Source: Pseudomonas sp. dw_358 (GTDB lineage Bacteria; Pseudomonadota; Gammaproteobacteria; Pseudomonadales; Pseudomonadaceae). From it: a DNA stretch of 64,000 nt. The stretch's first letter is position 1, and the number at the start of each line of letters is the position of its first letter. The stretch spans positions 283,270-347,269 of the forward strand of contig NZ_JAAVUX010000005.1 of NCBI RefSeq assembly GCF_018449655.1. Reading direction: 5' to 3'. Positions 30,118 through 38,354 of this stretch are shown here, in pieces. A program made the position numbers and the translations under genes. Under the pieces are notes generated by a model. It made no database searches. It saw only the letters and a program-made list of their open reading frames with translations, and had not been told where the DNA came from.

Positions 30118-32454
30118 TCAAACAATCCGATTGGACACGGCCGAGCGCTCCAGGCGAATCGCCACGAACTTGGACGTTGGCGTATGGCTCCCCGTGCCCA
30201 CGCTTTCCAGCGGCACCAATGGGTTGACCTCTGGATAGTAAGCCGCCGCCTGACCTGCCGGAATATCAAAGGCCAGCAAGGTGAAGCCATTGACCCGGCG
30301 CTCCCGGCCATCGTCCCAGATGGCGATCAGATCCGCTTTCTGTCCCGGCTGAAATCCCAGGCGAATAATGTCGGCCTCGTTGGCAAACAGCACCTCGCGC
30401 TGGCCACGAACCCCGCGATAGCGGTCGTCCAGGCCGTAAATCGTGGTGTTGTACTGATCGTGGGAGCGCAACGACTGCATGATCAGGTCCGGCACCTGTC
30501 CGGTGGCCCGCACATTCTCATGAATCAGGTCCATGGGCAGCGTGTTGGCTTTGAAGTTGGCGCGGGTGCTGGCGGTGTTCCAGCGGCGTTCGGCAGCGCT
30601 GTTGCCTAGGTAGAAGCCGCCCGGATTTTCCAGGCGCAGGTTGAAGTCCTTGAAGCCCGGAAGGGTGTCGGCGATCAGGTCGCGGATCCGCCGGTAATCG
30701 GCAATCAGCCAGTTCCAGTCCACCGGGTGAGTGCCCAGGGTCGCGGCGGCGATACCGGCAATGATCGCCGGCTCCGAGCGCATTTCCCGGGACAGTGGCT
30801 GCAATTGGCCGTTGGAAGCGTGCACCATGCTGAACGAGTCTTCCACCGTGACCGCTTGCGGCCCTTCGGCTTGCAGGTCGATGTCGGTACGCCCCAGGCA
30901 GGGCAGAATCAGCGCGTCCTTGCCGTGCATCAGGTGGCTGCGGTTGAGTTTGGTGCTGATCTGCACGGTCAACTCGCAATTGCGCAGGGCCTCGGCGGTG
31001 CGCGGGCTGTCCGGCGTGGCCTGGGCAAAATTGCCGCCCAGCCCGATGAACACCTTGGCGCGCCCGTCGAGCATGGCGTGGATGGCTTCGACCACGTTGT
31101 GGCCATTGCTGCGCGGCACCTTGAACTGGAAGCGCTTTTCCAGGGCGTCGAGGAGGAAGGCCGGCGGCCGCTCGTTGATACCCATGGTACGGTCGCCCTG
31201 CACGTTGCTGTGGCCGCGGACTGGGCACAGCCCCGCGCCCGGACGGCCGATATTGCCGCGCAACAGCATCAGGTTGGCGATTTCCTGAATGGTCGCCACC
31301 GAATGCCGGTGTTGGGTGATGCCCATGGCCCAGCACATGATCACGTTCTCGGCCTTGAGGTACATCCGCGCCGCCAGCTCGATCTCGGCCAGTGGCAGGC
31401 CGGACTGCTCGACGATTTGCTCCCAAGGCGTGTCATCCACCGCCGCCAGATAGTCCAGCACGCCACCTGTGTGTTCATTGAGGAAGTCATGGTCGAACAC
31501 CGCAGGTGCCTGGCTGGTCTGAGCGTCGCGCTCCCACTGCAAGAGGAACTTGGCCATGCCGCGCATCATCGCCATGTCGCCGCCCAGCCCTGGACGGAAA
31601 TACGCGGTGTTGGTCGGCCGATCGCCGTTGGTCAGCATCTCGATGGGGTGCTGCGGGTGTTGGAAGCGTTCCAGCCCACGCTCTTTGAGCGGGTTGATGC
31701 ACACCACCTGAGCGCCGCGCTGCACGGCTTCGCGCAGGGGTTCAAGCATACGTGGGTGGTTGGTGCCGGGGTTCTGGCCCCAGACAAAGATGGCGTCGGC
31801 GTGTTCGAAGTCGTCGAAGGTCACCGTGCCCTTGCCGACCCCGACGCTTTGCGACAGCGCCACGCCACTCGCTTCGTGGCACATGTTCGAGCAATCAGGG
31901 AAGTTGTTGGTGCCGTAGGCGCGGACGAACAGTTGATAGAGGTATGCCGCTTCGTTGCTGGCCCGGCCGGACGTGTAGAACTCGGCCTGATCAGGGGTGG
32001 TCAGCCCGGTCAGGTGGCGCCCGACCAGCTTGAACGCATTGTCCCAGCTGATCGGCTGGTAATGGTCGGTGGTGGCGTCGTATACCATCGGCTCTGTCAG
32101 CCGACCCTGATATTCCAGCCAATAGTCACTTTGCTCCAGCAGCGAGGTCACGCTGTGCTTGGCAAAGAAGGCAGCATCGACGCGACGCTTGGTGGCTTCC
32201 CAGTTCACCGCCTTGGCGCCGTTTTCGCAGAACTTGACCATGCCGCTTTCCGGCGAGTCGCCCCAGGCGCAGCCAGGGCAGTCGAAGCCGCCGTTCTGGT
32301 TGGTCTTGAGCATGGTGCGGATGTTCTTCAACGCGTTGTCGCTGGTCAGCCACGCCTGAGTCACACTGATGAGCGCGCCCCAGCCGCCGGCCGCGCCTTT
32401 GTAAGGCTTGTAACGGGGCGTCGGGGTCTTGTCGGCTTGATTATGGTTGCTCAC
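30118..32454 (-). CDS. FdhF/YdeP-type molybdopterin oxidoreductase
   Basis: 778 residues from a GTG at 32454 that overlaps the fdhD stop (GTGA); the extra 29 in-frame codons upstream lie inside fdhD and are rejected. This is a bis-MGD oxidoreductase of the YdeP/formate dehydrogenase-alpha-like group. An N-terminal CPGC motif (C59, C62) precedes the molybdopterin segments (FYTSGRASNEAAYLYQ, DAIFVWGQNPGTNHPRM) and a C-terminal cofactor-binding domain with NTLPMDLIHENVRATGQVPD and SLRSHDQYNTTIYG. The usual fourth-cysteine 4Fe-4S binding pattern is incomplete. Physiological substrate unknown; coupling to fdhD indicates a need for sulfuration of the Mo site. Confidence 0.88.
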   Translation of the reverse strand: MSNHNQADKTPTPRYKPYKGAAGGWGALISVTQAWLTSDNALKNIRTMLKTNQNGGFDCPGCAWGDSPESGMVKFCENGAKAVNWEATKRRVDAAFFAKHSVTSLLEQSDYWLEYQGRLTEPMVYDATTDHYQPISWDNAFKLVGRHLTGLTTPDQAEFYTSGRASNEAAYLYQLFVRAYGTNNFPDCSNMCHEASGVALSQSVGVGKGTVTFDDFEHADAIFVWGQNPGTNHPRMLEPLREAVQRGAQVVCINPLKERGLERFQHPQHPIEMLTNGDRPTNTAYFRPGLGGDMAMMRGMAKFLLQWERDAQTSQAPAVFDHDFLNEHTGGVLDYLAAVDDTPWEQIVEQSGLPLAEIELAARMYLKAENVIMCWAMGITQHRHSVATIQEIANLMLLRGNIGRPGAGLCPVRGHSNVQGDRTMGINERPPAFLLDALEKRFQFKVPRSNGHNVVEAIHAMLDGRAKVFIGLGGNFAQATPDSPRTAEALRNCELTVQISTKLNRSHLMHGKDALILPCLGRTDIDLQAEGPQAVTVEDSFSMVHASNGQLQPLSREMRSEPAIIAGIAAATLGTHPVDWNWLIADYRRIRDLIADTLPGFKDFNLRLENPGGFYLGNSAAERRWNTASTRANFKANTLPMDLIHENVRATGQVPDLIMQSLRSHDQYNTTIYGLDDRYRGVRGQREVLFANEADIIRLGFQPGQKADLIAIWDDGRERRVNGFTLLAFDIPAGQAAAYYPEVNPLVPLESVGTGSHTPTSKFVAIRLERSAVSNRIV

Positions 32455-33299
32455 GCTTGGTTCTCCATCGCGGGGCTGTAGACACGTGGCGCGCTGTGCT
32501 GCGGCAGGTGAATGAGATTCAGGTTGTGATGGCGAGCCCATTGCAGGGCCAGGCCAGTGGGCGAGGACAGGCTGACCAGGGTCTGGATGCCGGCTCGCAG
32601 GACTTTCTGGATGAGTTCGAGGCTGCAGCGGCTGGTGACGATGGCCAGCCCGCCAGCCGTGGCAATGTCCTGGCGGATCAGCGCGCCGATCAATTTATCC
32701 AGGGCGTTATGCCGACCGATGTCTTCGCGGCCCATCAGCAACTCGCCTTGAGCGTTCATGAACAGCGCCGCATGCACCGCGCCGCAATGACGGCCCAGCG
32801 GCTGGAATGCACCGATGCGCTGGCGCAGCCCTTCCAGCCAGACCGCAGGCGGAAGGGGGGCTCCGGCCAGCACGGTCAGTTCGGGCAAGGCCTGCTCCAC
32901 CGCTTCGACGCCACACAGTCCGCAGCCGCTGGTACCGGCCAGCTGTCGACGCTGGGTCTTGAGGTTCCAGAACGCCCGGCTGGCGATCGCCACCTCCGCT
33001 TGTTGCGCCGAACCGCAGCCGCTGAGCTTCAGGTCATAGATTTCGTCGGCGCTGGCAATGATGCCGCTGCCGATGCTGAAGCCGACGATAAAGTCTTCCA
33101 GGTCCGTGGGGCTGACCAGCATCACCGCCTGGCTGATGCCGTTGTAGGCAATCGCCAGCGCCACTTCCTCGGCCAGCGCGGTGCTGTCCGTCGTATCGCT
33201 GGCAAGGTGGGTGTAGCTGTAAGTCTGACTGGCGGCAGGCGCGATGGGCGCTGAAGGGAGCACTGCGCCTGCCGGTTGCTGCATGAGCTTGGCGTTCAT
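32451..33299 (-). CDS. fdhD: formate dehydrogenase accessory sulfurtransferase FdhD
   Basis: 282 residues; FdhD passes sulfur from IscS to the molybdenum cofactor of formate dehydrogenases. The essential CxxC loop is C126/C129 in TSGCGLCG, followed by RHCGAVHAALF, REDIGRHNALDKLIG and VTSRCSLELIQK, which are family hallmarks. It is translationally coupled (GTGA) to the molybdoenzyme downstream, which is presumably its client. A LysR-type regulator gene lies 94 bases upstream on the same strand. Confidence 0.94.
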   Translation of the reverse strand: MNAKLMQQPAGAVLPSAPIAPAASQTYSYTHLASDTTDSTALAEEVALAIAYNGISQAVMLVSPTDLEDFIVGFSIGSGIIASADEIYDLKLSGCGSAQQAEVAIASRAFWNLKTQRRQLAGTSGCGLCGVEAVEQALPELTVLAGAPLPPAVWLEGLRQRIGAFQPLGRHCGAVHAALFMNAQGELLMGREDIGRHNALDKLIGALIRQDIATAGGLAIVTSRCSLELIQKVLRAGIQTLVSLSSPTGLALQWARHHNLNLIHLPQHSAPRVYSPAMENQA

Positions 33300-33393
33300 G
33301 ACGCGTTACCGGCAGTTTTTAGTGCCTTAAGCCTAGGCCTGCCGGTAGATGGCGTCTAATCGCTTGTTCCGATGTGGTGATAGATCGCGTCGA

Positions 33394-34278
33394 TCACATA
33401 CCCTGGAGCTGCAGCTGCAGGGCAAAGCAGGCTTCGGCCAAGGCCGATCGCGGCGCCTGGCGGCGCATGATCAGACCTAGGGGGGCCAGAGTATGAGCGT
33501 GCTCTATAGGTTGCAGGCGCAGATGTTCGGTCAGTGCATCGAGGCTGCCGTCCAGCGGCATGATCGCGCAGCACAGGCCGCCATGAACCGCTTGCAACAG
33601 CTGATGCACAGCGTCGGTCTGCAACAGCGGTTTTGGCATCAGGCTGCGGCTGTGGAAGTTATGGTCGATGGACTGACGAAAATGCATGCCCACGGTCAGC
33701 ATTCCCAGCGGCAGTTCGACCATGGCTTCCCAGCTCAGAGGCTGCTCGCCGAAATCGAAGAACCGCTGGTCGAAGAGCAAGCCCATGCGAGTCTCGTTCA
33801 GGGTCAGGGAGTCGAAACGTTCGTTATCCAGACGCTCGAGAAAGGACACGCCCAGGTCAATGCGATTGCTCGCCAGCTGTTCGAGGATCTGCTCGGAGCT
33901 CAGTGAGCTGAGTTCGAAGCTCAGGTTGGGGTGCAGTTCATGCAGTTTGCGCAACAGTGGCAGCGGATCGAAGCTTGACAGCGGCACCACGCCCAGGCGC
34001 AACGTGCCGACCAGATGGCCGCGACAGGCCGCCGCTTCCGCTTGCAGGCCATCGTACGCCGCCAGCACCGTACGGGCCCAGGCCAGCACCCGCTCGCCGG
34101 GCGCGGTGAAACCCTCGAAACGCTGGCCCCGATTGACCAGCGGCAACTGCAATTCTTCTTCAAGGTTGCGCAGGCGCATCGACAGGGTCGGCTGGGTGAT
34201 GTTGCAGCGTGCCGCCGCCTGGCCAAAATGCCGGGTCTCGTCGAGGGCGATGAGAAATTTCAGCTGCTTGATGTCCAT
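33394..34278 (-). CDS. LysR-family transcriptional regulator
   Basis: 294 residues: N-terminal winged HTH (MDIKQLKFLIALDETRHFGQ to NRGQRFEGFT) and a periplasmic-binding-like effector domain from about residue 90 (GTLRLGVVPLSSFDPLPLLR). The gene directly precedes fdhD on the same strand with a 94-base gap, so it may regulate fdhD and the molybdoenzyme, though LysR regulators usually control a divergent gene. The effector is unknown. Confidence 0.9.
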   Translation of the reverse strand: MDIKQLKFLIALDETRHFGQAAARCNITQPTLSMRLRNLEEELQLPLVNRGQRFEGFTAPGERVLAWARTVLAAYDGLQAEAAACRGHLVGTLRLGVVPLSSFDPLPLLRKLHELHPNLSFELSSLSSEQILEQLASNRIDLGVSFLERLDNERFDSLTLNETRMGLLFDQRFFDFGEQPLSWEAMVELPLGMLTVGMHFRQSIDHNFHSRSLMPKPLLQTDAVHQLLQAVHGGLCCAIMPLDGSLDALTEHLRLQPIEHAHTLAPLGLIMRRQAPRSALAEACFALQLQLQGM

Positions 34279-34305
34279 GACGGCTCCAGGTAACGGGGAC
34301 AGCGA

Positions 34306-34968
34306 TCAAAGACCTTCGATCAGCTGGCGATAATCCACTACGGCCTCGAATTCCTCGGTGTTCTTCGGGCCTTTGCGGCTGTCCGGCTCGTGCACGGCCA
34401 GCAGGTGGCAGATGCCGTAGCGGCGCGCGCTGCGCAGGATCGGCAAGGTGTCGTCAATGAACAGGCTGCGGGCCGGATCGAAGCCGGTGTCCTCACGCAA
34501 GGCATCCCAGAATTGCGGGTGCTCCTTGGGGTAGCCGTAGTCATGGGAACTGATCATGCGCTCGAAATACGGCGCCAGCTCGATGCGCTCAAGCTTGAGC
34601 GACAGGGCATCCGGATGAGCATTGGTGATCATGATCACCCGTTTGCCAGCGCGCTGGATGGCGGCCAGGAAGGTATCGGCATCCGGGCGCAGGGCAATCA
34701 GATGAGCGGTTTCACGTTTGATCTCGCGCACCGACAGCTTCAGTTCGCGGCTCCAGAAGTCCAGACAGTACCAGTTCAGCGTCCCGGCGTTGTCGCGAAA
34801 CAGCGGCTGCAGCTCCATCTCGGCCATGGCCAGGCTGGTGCCATGCACCTCGGCGTAGCGCTGGGGCAGATGTTCCATCCAGAAGTGGTTGTCGTAGTGC
34901 AGGTCGAGCAACGTGCCGTCCATGTCCAGCAGGACAGTGTCGATATCGCTCCAGGGTATAAGAGGCAT
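34306..34968 (-). CDS. yrfG: HAD hydrolase, GMP/IMP nucleotidase YrfG type
   Basis: 220 residues from ATG 34968; a longer in-frame reading upstream overlaps nudE and is rejected. HAD motif I is LLDMDGTLLDL (D15, D17), motif II is MITNAHPDAL, motif III K lies in YGYPKEHP, motif IV is LFIDDTLPIL. The NHFWMEHLPQRYAE stretch is specific to the YrfG group, which dephosphorylates GMP and IMP. It diverges from nudE, a pairing conserved in gammaproteobacteria (yrfG-nudE). Confidence 0.9.
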   Translation of the reverse strand: MPLIPWSDIDTVLLDMDGTLLDLHYDNHFWMEHLPQRYAEVHGTSLAMAEMELQPLFRDNAGTLNWYCLDFWSRELKLSVREIKRETAHLIALRPDADTFLAAIQRAGKRVIMITNAHPDALSLKLERIELAPYFERMISSHDYGYPKEHPQFWDALREDTGFDPARSLFIDDTLPILRSARRYGICHLLAVHEPDSRKGPKNTEEFEAVVDYRQLIEGL

Positions 34969-35058
34969 ACGAAAGATTCTCAAGAAGTGATCAGACGACG
35001 GTGGCATCCAACGGCGCCAGCCAAGGTATAGTAACCCGTTCACGCCAAGGAGCTGCCC

Positions 35059-35625
35059 ATGCGCCAGAAACCCACTGTTCTCGCCCGCGAGATCGTCGCC
35101 AATAGCCGTCTGTTCCGGGTCGAGGAGGTGCAACTGCGTTTCTCCAATGGCGTGGAACGTACCTATGAACGTCTGGTCGGCCGCGGCAATGGCTACGGCG
35201 CAGTGATGATCGTGGCGATGATCGACGCCGATCATGCTGTGCTGATCGAAGAGTACTGCGGCGGCACTGACGAGTACGAGCTGTCGCTACCCAAAGGCTT
35301 GATAGAGCCCGGGGAGGACGTGCTGGCGGCAGCCAACCGCGAACTCAAGGAGGAAGCCGGCTTTGGCGCGCGCCAGCTTGAGCACCTGACTGAGCTCTCG
35401 TTGTCTCCGGGCTACATGAGCCAGAAAATCCAGGTGGTGCTGGCCAGCGATCTTTACGAGGAGCGCCTGGAGGGCGACGAGCCTGAGCCCATGCGAGTGG
35501 ACCGTGTGAGCCTGCGCGAGCTGTCGAGCCTGGTCCAGCATCCACAGTTTTCCGAGGGGCGCGCGCTGGCGGCGTTGTACCTGGTCCGGGACCTGCTGAC
35601 CCAACGGGGAGTTTTTCTGCCATGA
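35059..35625 (+). CDS. nudE: ADP compounds hydrolase NudE
   Basis: 188 residues with a complete Nudix box at 80-102 (GLIEPGEDVLAAANRELKEE then AGF). NudE hydrolyses ADP-ribose, Ap3A and NADH. The SLSPGYMSQKIQVVLASDLY segment fits the NudE/ADP-ribose subgroup. GGAG precedes the ATG. Its stop overlaps cysQ by ATGA, so the two are coupled; both remove toxic nucleotide by-products. Confidence 0.93.
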   Translation: MRQKPTVLAREIVANSRLFRVEEVQLRFSNGVERTYERLVGRGNGYGAVMIVAMIDADHAVLIEEYCGGTDEYELSLPKGLIEPGEDVLAAANRELKEEAGFGARQLEHLTELSLSPGYMSQKIQVVLASDLYEERLEGDEPEPMRVDRVSLRELSSLVQHPQFSEGRALAALYLVRDLLTQRGVFLP

Positions 35626-36458
35626 GAGAGATTTATGCGGCGCATCCGTTACTCGCCGGCGTGGTCGAGCTGGCCCACCGTGCCGGTGCGGCCATCTTGC
35701 CGTTCTGGCGGGCCAACGTCCAGGTCGACACCAAGGCCGACGCTTCCCCCGTCACGGCCGCCGATCTGGCTGCGCACCATGTGATCGTGGCTGGCCTCAC
35801 GGCGTTGGACCCCAGTATTCCGATTCTGTCGGAAGAAGACTGCAACATCGACCTGGCCACCCGCGCAGCCTGGCAGCGTTGGTGGCTGGTCGACCCGTTG
35901 GACGGCACCAAGGAATTCATCTCGGGCAGCGAGGAGTTCACCGTCAACATTGCTCTGGTGGAGCAGGGGCGGGTGGTATTCGGCGTGGTGTCGATGCCGA
36001 CCAACGGCCGCTGCTATGCCGGCGGTGCCGGACTGGGTGCCTGGCGGACGGATGCGGATCAGCCACCACAACCGATCAGCGTGCGTCAGGCGCCCCCAGC
36101 CGACTCGGCTTTTACCGTGGTCGCCAGTCGTCGTCATTCCAGCCCGGAGCAGGAACGTCTGCTGGCCGGGTTGAGTGCGGTAGTGGGTGAACTGGAGTTG
36201 GCCAATATCGGCAGCTCGCTGAAATTCTGCCTGCTGGCGGAGGGGGCCGCTGACTGCTACCCGCGTCTGGCGCCGACGTCCCAGTGGGACACGGCGGCTG
36301 CGCAGGGCGTGCTGGAAGGCGCGGGTGGGGTGGTGTTGAAAGTGGATGGCGCAGTGTTCGATTACCCGCCCCGCGAATCGCTGCTCAATCCGTATTTCCT
36401 GGCATTGCCCGAGGGGGTGACGTGGCGCGAGACGTTGCTGGTGCTGGCCAATGGCTGA
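35622..36458 (+). CDS. cysQ: 3'(2'),5'-bisphosphate nucleotidase CysQ
   Basis: 278 residues of the inositol-monophosphatase-like family; CysQ removes the 3'-phosphate from PAP/PAPS, recycling the product of sulfate assimilation. Metal-binding motifs are ILSEEDC and the WLVDPLDGTKEFISGSEEFT stretch, and the second Asp site is SQWDTAAAQGVLEGAGG. ATGA overlap with nudE and the nudE-cysQ order match other pseudomonads. Confidence 0.94.
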   Translation: MREIYAAHPLLAGVVELAHRAGAAILPFWRANVQVDTKADASPVTAADLAAHHVIVAGLTALDPSIPILSEEDCNIDLATRAAWQRWWLVDPLDGTKEFISGSEEFTVNIALVEQGRVVFGVVSMPTNGRCYAGGAGLGAWRTDADQPPQPISVRQAPPADSAFTVVASRRHSSPEQERLLAGLSAVVGELELANIGSSLKFCLLAEGAADCYPRLAPTSQWDTAAAQGVLEGAGGVVLKVDGAVFDYPPRESLLNPYFLALPEGVTWRETLLVLANG

Positions 36459-36532
36459 ATGCACTTCCCATCGAGGTCAAATCGGTGGGAGCAGGCCTTG
36501 CCCGTGATGAGGCCGCTGTTCTCGCCCGATTA

Positions 36533-36988
36533 TCACCTGTGCAGTACATACTGCCCGGAGAACCTCACCGCCGGCTCATCGCTGCCCACATTCATCACTT
36601 GGGTGGCCAACGCCAACCGTGCCCGTCCGCGCCGCTGGTACATCGCCAGAAACCGCTCCCAGTCCCTCGCCGCCGGCGGCTCGCACACCACCACCGCATC
36701 CCCGGTCACCGGCAGCGGATAGTGGATTTGTCCTTCCTGAATCACAATATGCCCGTCATCCACCCCGGCATCACGCAGGCGCAGGTAAAGCCAGCCCCAG
36801 CCTGCCAGCACGGCACCGCAGTACAGACTGCCACCGAACAGGGTGTGCTTGTGGTTGACGTTGGGCAGCAGCGGCAGATGCAGGCGCAGGGCTTGCTGTT
36901 CCCAGCGGGAAACCCTCAGGCCCATCTCTCGGGTCAGTGGAATATCACGATGCAGCACGGCCTGCAGGTGTACAACCGCTTCATTCAT
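36533..36988 (-). CDS. YiiD C-terminal-type thioesterase domain protein
   Basis: 151 residues from ATG 36988, chosen because GGAG sits six bases before it; two upstream in-frame codons (37006, 36991) are weaker. Sequence NVNHKHTLFGGSLYCGAVLAGW has the hotdog fold NxxxTxFGGS motif of the YiiD_C thioesterase family. The start overlaps the dctD stop by eight bases, suggesting coupling to the dctBD operon. Substrate unknown. Confidence 0.83.
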   Translation of the reverse strand: MNEAVVHLQAVLHRDIPLTREMGLRVSRWEQQALRLHLPLLPNVNHKHTLFGGSLYCGAVLAGWGWLYLRLRDAGVDDGHIVIQEGQIHYPLPVTGDAVVVCEPPAARDWERFLAMYQRRGRARLALATQVMNVGSDEPAVRFSGQYVLHR

Positions 36989-38354
36989 GATCATCTCCAG
37001 CGGCAAAGCTGAGCCCGTGTTTGCGCAGCTTGTCGTGCAAGGTCTTGCGGGGCAGGCCGAGGGCCTCGGCCAGGCTGCGCAGCGAACTGTGGGGAAGGGC
37101 CATCTCGGCAGCGATCAGCGAACGTTCGAAATGCTCGACCTGCTCGCTCAGATTCCCGCCCGCTGGCAGGGCCTGCTCTTCGCCCGGCGGTGCTTCCAGC
37201 TCGAGTTCGAGGCCCAGGGCGAAGCGTTCGGCCGCGTTTTGCAGCTCACGAACATTGCCAGGCCAGTCGTGGCGCAGCAGCAGCGCGCGCTGGGTGGGTT
37301 GCAGAGGGGGTGGCGTCAGGCTGTGGCGTTGGCTGGCAGCATCGGCGAAATGCTGGAACAGCAGCAGCGTGTCTTCGCCGCGTTCGCGCAGCGCCGGAAT
37401 GCGCAGCGAGGCCACGTTCAGGCGGTAATACAAGTCCGCCCGAAAGCGCCCTTGATCCGCTGCCTGACGCAGGTCTTCCTTGGTGGCAGCTACCACGCGG
37501 ATGTCCAGGGCGATCTGCTGATTGCCGCCCAGGCGCTCCACCACCCGCTCTTGCAACAGGCGCAGCAGCTTGACCTGAACGTCCAGGCTCATGCTTTCGA
37601 TTTCGTCGAGAAACAGCGTGCCTCCGTTGGCGAATTCGAACTTGCCGATACGGCGTTTCTGCGCCCCGGTGAAAGCCCCCGGCTCGTGGCCGAACAATTC
37701 GCTTTCCACCACTGATTCGGCCAAAGCCCCGGCGTTGATGGCCACGAACGGACCACTGCGGCGGCTCGACAGGTCATGCAGGGCACGGGCGACCACCTCT
37801 TTGCCGGCGCCGGTTTCCCCCAGGATCAGTACGTCGGCGCGGGTGGCTGCCAAGGCACCGATCTGCTCGCGAAGCCGCACGATCGACGGCGACTGCCCCA
37901 GCAATCGACCGCTCAGTTGCTGGCGGTCGCTGAGGGCCATGCGCAAGCTACGGTTTTCCAGCACCAGGCGCCGCAGGTCGAGGGCGCGGCGCACGCTGTC
38001 GAGCAAGGCATCGCTGGCAAAGGGTTTTTCCAGAAAATCGTAGGCGCCGGCGCGCATTGCTTGCACAGCCAGCGGCACGTCGCCGTGGCCGGTGATCAAC
38101 AACACCGGCAGTTCGCTGTCTCGCGCACGCAGTTGTTCCAACAACTGCAGGCCGTCGATGCCTTGCATGCGAATGTCGCTGACCACCACGCCGGGCCAGT
38201 CGCGCTCAATGCGTTCGGCCACGCCGCTGGCGTCGCCCAGTGACAGCAGGCGCAGGCCGGCCAGGTCCAGGGTCTGGCTCAGGGCCTGGCGCAAATGAGG
38301 GTCATCGTCGATCAGCAGCACTTGGATGTTGCTGTCGATGGGGGCGATGGTCAT
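36981..38354 (-). CDS. dctD: C4-dicarboxylate response regulator DctD (sigma54 activator)
   Basis: 457 residues from ATG 38354, overlapping the dctB stop (ATGA). Receiver domain with D60 (VVVSDIRMQG) and K110 (DFLEKPF); AAA+ domain with Walker A GETGAGKE, the sigma54-contacting GAFTGA loop (GHEPGAFTGAQKRR), GTLFLDEIES and an arginine-finger region (FRADLYYRLN); C-terminal Fis-type HTH (LRSLAEALGLPRKTLHDKLR). In P. aeruginosa dctB-dctD lie beside rml and upstream of dctPQM; no transporter is present here. Targets are therefore elsewhere. Confidence 0.92.
   Translation of the reverse strand: MTIAPIDSNIQVLLIDDDPHLRQALSQTLDLAGLRLLSLGDASGVAERIERDWPGVVVSDIRMQGIDGLQLLEQLRARDSELPVLLITGHGDVPLAVQAMRAGAYDFLEKPFASDALLDSVRRALDLRRLVLENRSLRMALSDRQQLSGRLLGQSPSIVRLREQIGALAATRADVLILGETGAGKEVVARALHDLSSRRSGPFVAINAGALAESVVESELFGHEPGAFTGAQKRRIGKFEFANGGTLFLDEIESMSLDVQVKLLRLLQERVVERLGGNQQIALDIRVVAATKEDLRQAADQGRFRADLYYRLNVASLRIPALRERGEDTLLLFQHFADAASQRHSLTPPPLQPTQRALLLRHDWPGNVRELQNAAERFALGLELELEAPPGEEQALPAGGNLSEQVEHFERSLIAAEMALPHSSLRSLAEALGLPRKTLHDKLRKHGLSFAAGDDHE

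Noticed and set aside
30727..32481. 584-codon plus-strand open frame
   Set aside because: Antisense to the molybdoenzyme gene; no recognisable protein.
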